In this document: positions 60,578 to 64,000 of the stretch, piece after piece
How positions within the stretch are numbered: position 1 is the first letter of the stretch
How the letters are laid out: each line of letters begins with the position of its first letter
Assembly: GCA_018968885.1 (NCBI GenBank)
Contig: JAGWZK010000004.1
Location: 124,001-188,000, forward strand
Length of the DNA: 64,000 bases
Reading direction: 5' to 3'
DNA from: Planctomycetota bacterium
GTDB lineage: Bacteria > Planctomycetota > Phycisphaerae > Phycisphaerales > UBA1924
Made by a program: the position numbers and the translations under genes
The notes under the pieces: generated by a model
Databases searched by the model: none
What the model was told of the DNA's origin: nothing
What the model saw: the letters and a program-made list of their open reading frames with translations, nothing else

Positions 60578-62919
60578 GGCAGCTCCGTAGGTCGACGCAT
60601 GTTGCAGCCCTTGCAAAGGCTGTGCTCACGATAGTGATCGCGGAGCTTGCGGTACTCGGGCCCGGACCAGATATCCATAAGGGAGCGGTCGGTCAGATGG
60701 CCAAAATCGCCAAGGGTCCGCCGCTGCGCATCGGGCGCACAGCACGGATTGAACCGCCCCTCTGCGCTGACCCAGGCCTCTTCGCCAAGAAACGGGCATT
60801 CGCCGCCGGGTGCAATGTCCTCACGTCGGTCGGGGTCGAGCCGATGGATGTTCTCCAGCAGAACCCGACGACCGCTGGGAAGGAGGTGCTCAACGGTTGC
60901 CTGTTCAGTCAGCTCAACGATCTTGTTCCATCGCTCAACCGACTCGCGGGAACGCCTCATCGACATCCCCGTGATCTGCGTGAAGTGGGCCCAGAGGTGG
61001 TGCCCCTTGACGCGGTCTACTCCCAGGGTGGCAGCAATCCGCACGAGCTCGGGAAGCTCGTGCACGTTGTTCTCGAGGAAGGTTGTCTGGAAGGTGACGC
61101 GACAGAACGTGCCCGCCGCCACATGCGCATCGCGTACGGCCACGAACTCCTTGACGTTGGCGAGGACCTGCTCGAACTTGGTGCCAAGCATCACGGCTTC
61201 CTGCGTGGCCGCGGTAGCGCCGTTGATGGAGATCTTGACGTCGGACCCCACGGGGACGATGCGCTCTGCCCATCCCCGCGCGCCCCGTTTCGGGAACGTG
61301 CCGTTGGTCGTGAGGTTCATCTTCACGCCGAACTGGTGGCACAGGTCGATGAACTCGTCGAAGTGCTCGTAGAGCAACGGCTCGCCCATCGTGCTTGGGA
61401 TGACCTCGCGTAGCCTGGTGCCTCGACAGCTTTCAAGCACACTCCGTACGAGCGCGATGTCCATGCGGCGCTTGGGCTTGCCGGCAGCCCTCCGCTGCAC
61501 TTGCAGCGTGCTGTGTGGCGAGTGCTCCTCGCACATGACGCAGCGCAGGTTACAGTCATCCGGATTGGTATCGAAAGTGATGCGCCAGGGCCCAGGCTTA
61601 GGCTCCTCCATCGATGCTGGACGATGTCGGAGCAACTCGCGATAGATGCCTTCAACCGCGAGAACATGCTCCTGAACCGAAGGCACGTCACCCGATTCCG
61701 CGTAGAGGTATCCGCGGCTTCCAAGGCGTGCGCCAAGGCTCGGGTTGTCCACCAAACGCTGCATCTGCTCAGCAAGCGATCGACGGTCTCGGTGCCTGAA
61801 GAGCAATCCATTGTGCTCATGGCGCACATACTCAGCCATCCCGCCAACGTCAGCGGTGATCACCGGAATGCGAGCCTGCTGCGCCTCGTGGATGACCAAG
61901 GGAGAGTTCTCCTCCCAGATCGACGGGACCACGATGGCGTCCACGCGGTTGAACACATCAGCGATGATGCGTTCATTCTGATACTCGCCCATCCACTCCA
62001 CCCGCTCGCCGGCGTGATTGGGCAAGCTGGCGGCGATTCGGCGCAACGACCCGGTGTATGGATCACGCGGCCGTCCCCATATCCGAAGAAGCGGCTCGCC
62101 TTGAAGCTGGGCAAACGCATCGATCAGATGGTGAATCCCCTTTGCAGGAATGTGCGTGCCGATATACCCAAGAACAAATCTGTCTTCGTTCACGCGGGTC
62201 CTGCCGGACAGGCGAGCGAGGTCGAACCCGTAGTCAAGGAAGGTCAGCTTGCTTTCCGGGAGGCCAAAGTCGTCGCGGAAGCGAGCCAGAAGGTGACGGG
62301 ATGGCGCGATGAACCGATCGATGTACGCGGCCATCTCCCGAACGTTGGCCATGCGCTGTTCAACCCACGCCGTCCATCGATCGGAATCCGCCTGATGGTG
62401 CTCCGCAGCGCCGGAGAAGTACAGGGAGTAGCAACGCTCTGCGCACTTGCGGTGATCCTGCCCATCGCACAACGGGAACGGCTCTTGCCCGCTCTCCGCA
62501 GAACGCTGGATGAACTGACCCCGTGGGCACATCAGCCAAAAGTCGTGCAGCGTGTAGACCAAGGGCAATCCGCGGTCTCGAATTGTCCTGATCAGCGTGG
62601 TTGACAGGTGCGACACGTGGTTCACGTGCACAACGTCAGGTGGAAACTCATCGAGAAGCCGCCGTAGTTCGGTGTCGATGCCGTCGTATCGATACCGGTC
62701 TCGCGACACAGCATTGTTCACCACTCGCAACTGGATGCGTCGATCAGCCGGGTCTGTCTCGTCTACCGTTGCAAACTGTGTCAGGAACGGGTCTTCCTGG
62801 CGAGTGAAGACACGCACTTCATTCCGATCAGCCAGACCACGAGCTAGTGACTGGGTGTAGACCTCAGACCCAGCGTTGTACCTGGGGGGATAGCCGTGAA
62901 TGACGAGTAGGACCCGCAT
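60574..62919 (-). CDS. GT4 glycosyltransferase - radical SAM/SPASM fusion
   Basis: A 781-residue fusion. Residues 1-430 are a GT-B glycosyltransferase of family GT4: N-terminal MRVLLVIHGYPPRYNAGSEV, FVLGYIGTHIPAKGIHHLID and the nucleotide-sugar site IWEENSPLVIHEAQQARIPV. Residues 445-781 are a radical SAM enzyme with CX3CX2C (Cys456, Cys460, Cys463 in DDCNLRCVMC) and a C-terminal SPASM-like cysteine set (RFNPCCAPDAQRR, LCKGCNMRRP) that would hold auxiliary Fe-S clusters, as in enzymes that modify peptides. Both halves look intact. ATG 62919 is chosen on family fit; a GTG at 62958 is possible. Stop overlaps the methyltransferase start. Confidence 0.87.
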   Translation of the reverse strand: MRVLLVIHGYPPRYNAGSEVYTQSLARGLADRNEVRVFTRQEDPFLTQFATVDETDPADRRIQLRVVNNAVSRDRYRYDGIDTELRRLLDEFPPDVVHVNHVSHLSTTLIRTIRDRGLPLVYTLHDFWLMCPRGQFIQRSAESGQEPFPLCDGQDHRKCAERCYSLYFSGAAEHHQADSDRWTAWVEQRMANVREMAAYIDRFIAPSRHLLARFRDDFGLPESKLTFLDYGFDLARLSGRTRVNEDRFVLGYIGTHIPAKGIHHLIDAFAQLQGEPLLRIWGRPRDPYTGSLRRIAASLPNHAGERVEWMGEYQNERIIADVFNRVDAIVVPSIWEENSPLVIHEAQQARIPVITADVGGMAEYVRHEHNGLLFRHRDRRSLAEQMQRLVDNPSLGARLGSRGYLYAESGDVPSVQEHVLAVEGIYRELLRHRPASMEEPKPGPWRITFDTNPDDCNLRCVMCEEHSPHSTLQVQRRAAGKPKRRMDIALVRSVLESCRGTRLREVIPSTMGEPLLYEHFDEFIDLCHQFGVKMNLTTNGTFPKRGARGWAERIVPVGSDVKISINGATAATQEAVMLGTKFEQVLANVKEFVAVRDAHVAAGTFCRVTFQTTFLENNVHELPELVRIAATLGVDRVKGHHLWAHFTQITGMSMRRSRESVERWNKIVELTEQATVEHLLPSGRRVLLENIHRLDPDRREDIAPGGECPFLGEEAWVSAEGRFNPCCAPDAQRRTLGDFGHLTDRSLMDIWSGPEYRKLRDHYREHSLCKGCNMRRPTELP

Positions 62920-62996
62920 GCACGATTGTACTTCTGAGTCGATAGCGAGTTCCTCCACATCGCCAAAACGGGACTACGGGGAGACGCTGTGAGCGG

Positions 62997-63404
62997 CTAG
63001 GCATCTGGTTCGAGGCGGAACCTCGCCCGCCACCCGCCGTCGAGAAGCTCGAACGGGTCCTCGTCGATGCCGAAGAACGCTCGAAGTTGATCGGCGAGCG
63101 TCTGCTTGCGCTTACGATTGCTCGCTGAAGCTTTGCGGCTGGACCAGGTCAGGTGGCCTCGCTCCTCCGCGAAGGCCCGGAGGAGTTCCCACGCCACCGT
63201 CGGCGTGTTGTTCTTGGTGTTCACCATGCCAAGGTCGGCGAACCCATGGCGACCGCTGCGTTCACGAACCTGCACCGACACCGTGTGTCCGTCGAGGAAC
63301 CGGATGCGGACCTCGGACCATTTCGTTCCAGGGGGCGTCGGGAATCGAGCGGTGCTGGCGGCGGCCTGAAGCTTGACGTGCGAGTTCACGAACCGTCGTA
63401 GCAC
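62997..63404 (-). CDS. hypothetical protein of mobile-element type
   Basis: A 135-residue protein, start GTG 63404, overlapping the previous gene by 19 bases. It has beta-rich TKWSEVRIRFLDGHTVSVQV followed by a basic helical part (WSSRKASASNRKRKQTLADQ, LRAFFGIDEDPFELLDGG). Such short basic proteins are seen beside recombinase genes in planctomycetes; function unknown. The next gene (GT4-radical SAM) begins 77 bases downstream. Confidence 0.6.
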   Translation of the reverse strand: MLRRFVNSHVKLQAAASTARFPTPPGTKWSEVRIRFLDGHTVSVQVRERSGRHGFADLGMVNTKNNTPTVAWELLRAFAEERGHLTWSSRKASASNRKRKQTLADQLRAFFGIDEDPFELLDGGWRARFRLEPDA

Positions 63405-63790
63405 GCCTTCGATAGGCTGCTTGGGTTGCCCTTATACGTTCGCCACAGCGTCGACCCCGGCAGCGGCACGTCGCTGGCCCGCGATACGCGGAGCGAGGCG
63501 ATGGCATGCTTGGGGGACGGCGCGTCACTGATCGTGGTGGGTCGCGGAGCCCCGACCGGGGCCTGAAGCCGCAGATCTGCGTCGTCGGCCAACTCCGCCG
63601 CCCGCTGGCGGGCACGCTCCGAGAGGTCGCCGTCCGCGTCGGCCTGGAGCCGCCACGCGATCCGCTTGATCAGGTACGGGCGGTTGTTGCAGCGCGTGGG
63701 CTCGCCGAAGAGCTCGGCGTAGCGGGCCTTGAGCTGCGGCGTCTTGAGCGTGCCGAGCCGCTTGAGTTCCGCGTGAATGTTCAGCGCCAT
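63386..63790 (-). CDS. DUF2924-like protein
   Basis: A 134-residue protein beginning MALNIHAELKRLGTLKTPQL, with GEPTRCNNRPYLIKRIAWRL, the N-terminal pattern of DUF2924 proteins that accompany large serine recombinases. The end (PLPGSTLWRTYKGNPSSLSK) resembles the start of the DUF2924 C-terminal motif but is cut short, so it may be truncated or frameshifted. ATG 63790 has AGGAGG seven bases upstream. It points to a phage- or transposon-derived region, in line with the recombinase remnant at 53684. Confidence 0.7.
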   Translation of the reverse strand: MALNIHAELKRLGTLKTPQLKARYAELFGEPTRCNNRPYLIKRIAWRLQADADGDLSERARQRAAELADDADLRLQAPVGAPRPTTISDAPSPKHAIASLRVSRASDVPLPGSTLWRTYKGNPSSLSKACYDGS

Positions 63791-64000
63791 GAAAGTCCTC
63801 CTGCCCGCTCGCCCTCGACGTGGCCCGCGGCCGTGTCGGAATCGAGCGGGAGCGGACGATCAGGGCGATCATCTTCCGCAGGGTCAAGTCGAGAACTCTC
63901 GGGTTTTCGATGCTCCGCCGGCGCGATGCTGGCGGCCCGAGTGGCGCGGACGCCAGCCCGAATCCGCTCCCGGTGCCAGCGGTGCACAGCGGCGGCAAGC
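63781..64000 (-). CDS. partial hypothetical protein at right edge
   Basis: A basic, Arg/Ala-rich frame that is open to the right edge (ALAAAVHRWHRERIRAGVRA near the visible start) and ends at 63781, overlapping the DUF2924 start by ten bases. Too little is present to name it; it could also be a chance frame. Confidence 0.35.
   Translation of the reverse strand, partial: LAAAVHRWHRERIRAGVRATRAASIAPAEHRKPESSRLDPAEDDRPDRPLPLDSDTAAGHVEGERAGGLSWR

Overview
The window looks like chromosome from a planctomycete of the Phycisphaerae type. The clues are a pseudopilin of the planctomycete kind, an exported peptidase ending in tandem dockerin-like calcium loops with a terminal Gly-Cys, a HAF-repeat protein with a PEP-CTERM-like tail, a short SigA-type sigma factor, an HpnC-like squalene synthase and an ImuA/ImuB/DnaE2 cassette. 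No rRNA, tRNA or CRISPR array was seen. Genus assignment is not possible from this window.

Layout. 1-6927 (+): end of a phosphate transporter operon (pstA partial, pstB), then 2-oxoglutarate dehydrogenase E1 and E2 (sucA, sucB). 6934-14471 (-): low-molecular-weight tyrosine phosphatase, a divergent glycosyltransferase-like protein, two related lipoproteins, a DUF2752 membrane protein, an EAL/CBS/GGDEF signalling protein, an unknown protein and a UVR-motif protein with a clear promoter. 14869-29537 (mainly +): sigma factor, an exported protein, thioredoxin reductase, hpnC-like (-) divergent from ispH, rlmN, a TIGR02206-like membrane protein, a MraY/WecA-type transferase, an O-antigen-ligase-like protein, fusA and adk. 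29573-43976: pseudopilin, a transglutaminase-fold protein lacking the expected Cys and His, glycerate kinase, PilT-like ATPase, a large helicase-nuclease, a dockerin-bearing M14 carboxypeptidase, an internally deleted IS3 element, a cheB remnant and a HAF-repeat surface protein. 44213-50642 (+): SRAP (YedK) protein and the imuA-imuB-dnaE2 mutagenesis cassette.

From about 50.65 kb to the right edge the window becomes an accessory island with higher GC. It holds an rhs remnant overlapping a leucine-rich-repeat gene, truncated gene pieces, a frameshifted serine recombinase, a ribbon-helix-helix/GNAT toxin-antitoxin pair under a perfect palindrome, and a long minus-strand gene train from 63790 down to 55218.

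That train is the best candidate for an undescribed system. It encodes a GT4 glycosyltransferase fused to a radical SAM/SPASM enzyme, a WG-repeat protein fused to an O-methyltransferase, a histidine phosphatase, a protein joining a sigma-70-region-2-like segment, a Hint (intein-like) domain and a long Gly/Ser tract, and two small DXD glycosyltransferases. Nearly all neighbours overlap by four bases. A plausible reading is a self-processing, Ser-rich protein that is glycosylated and otherwise modified by its neighbours. The domains are seen directly; the joint function is inference.
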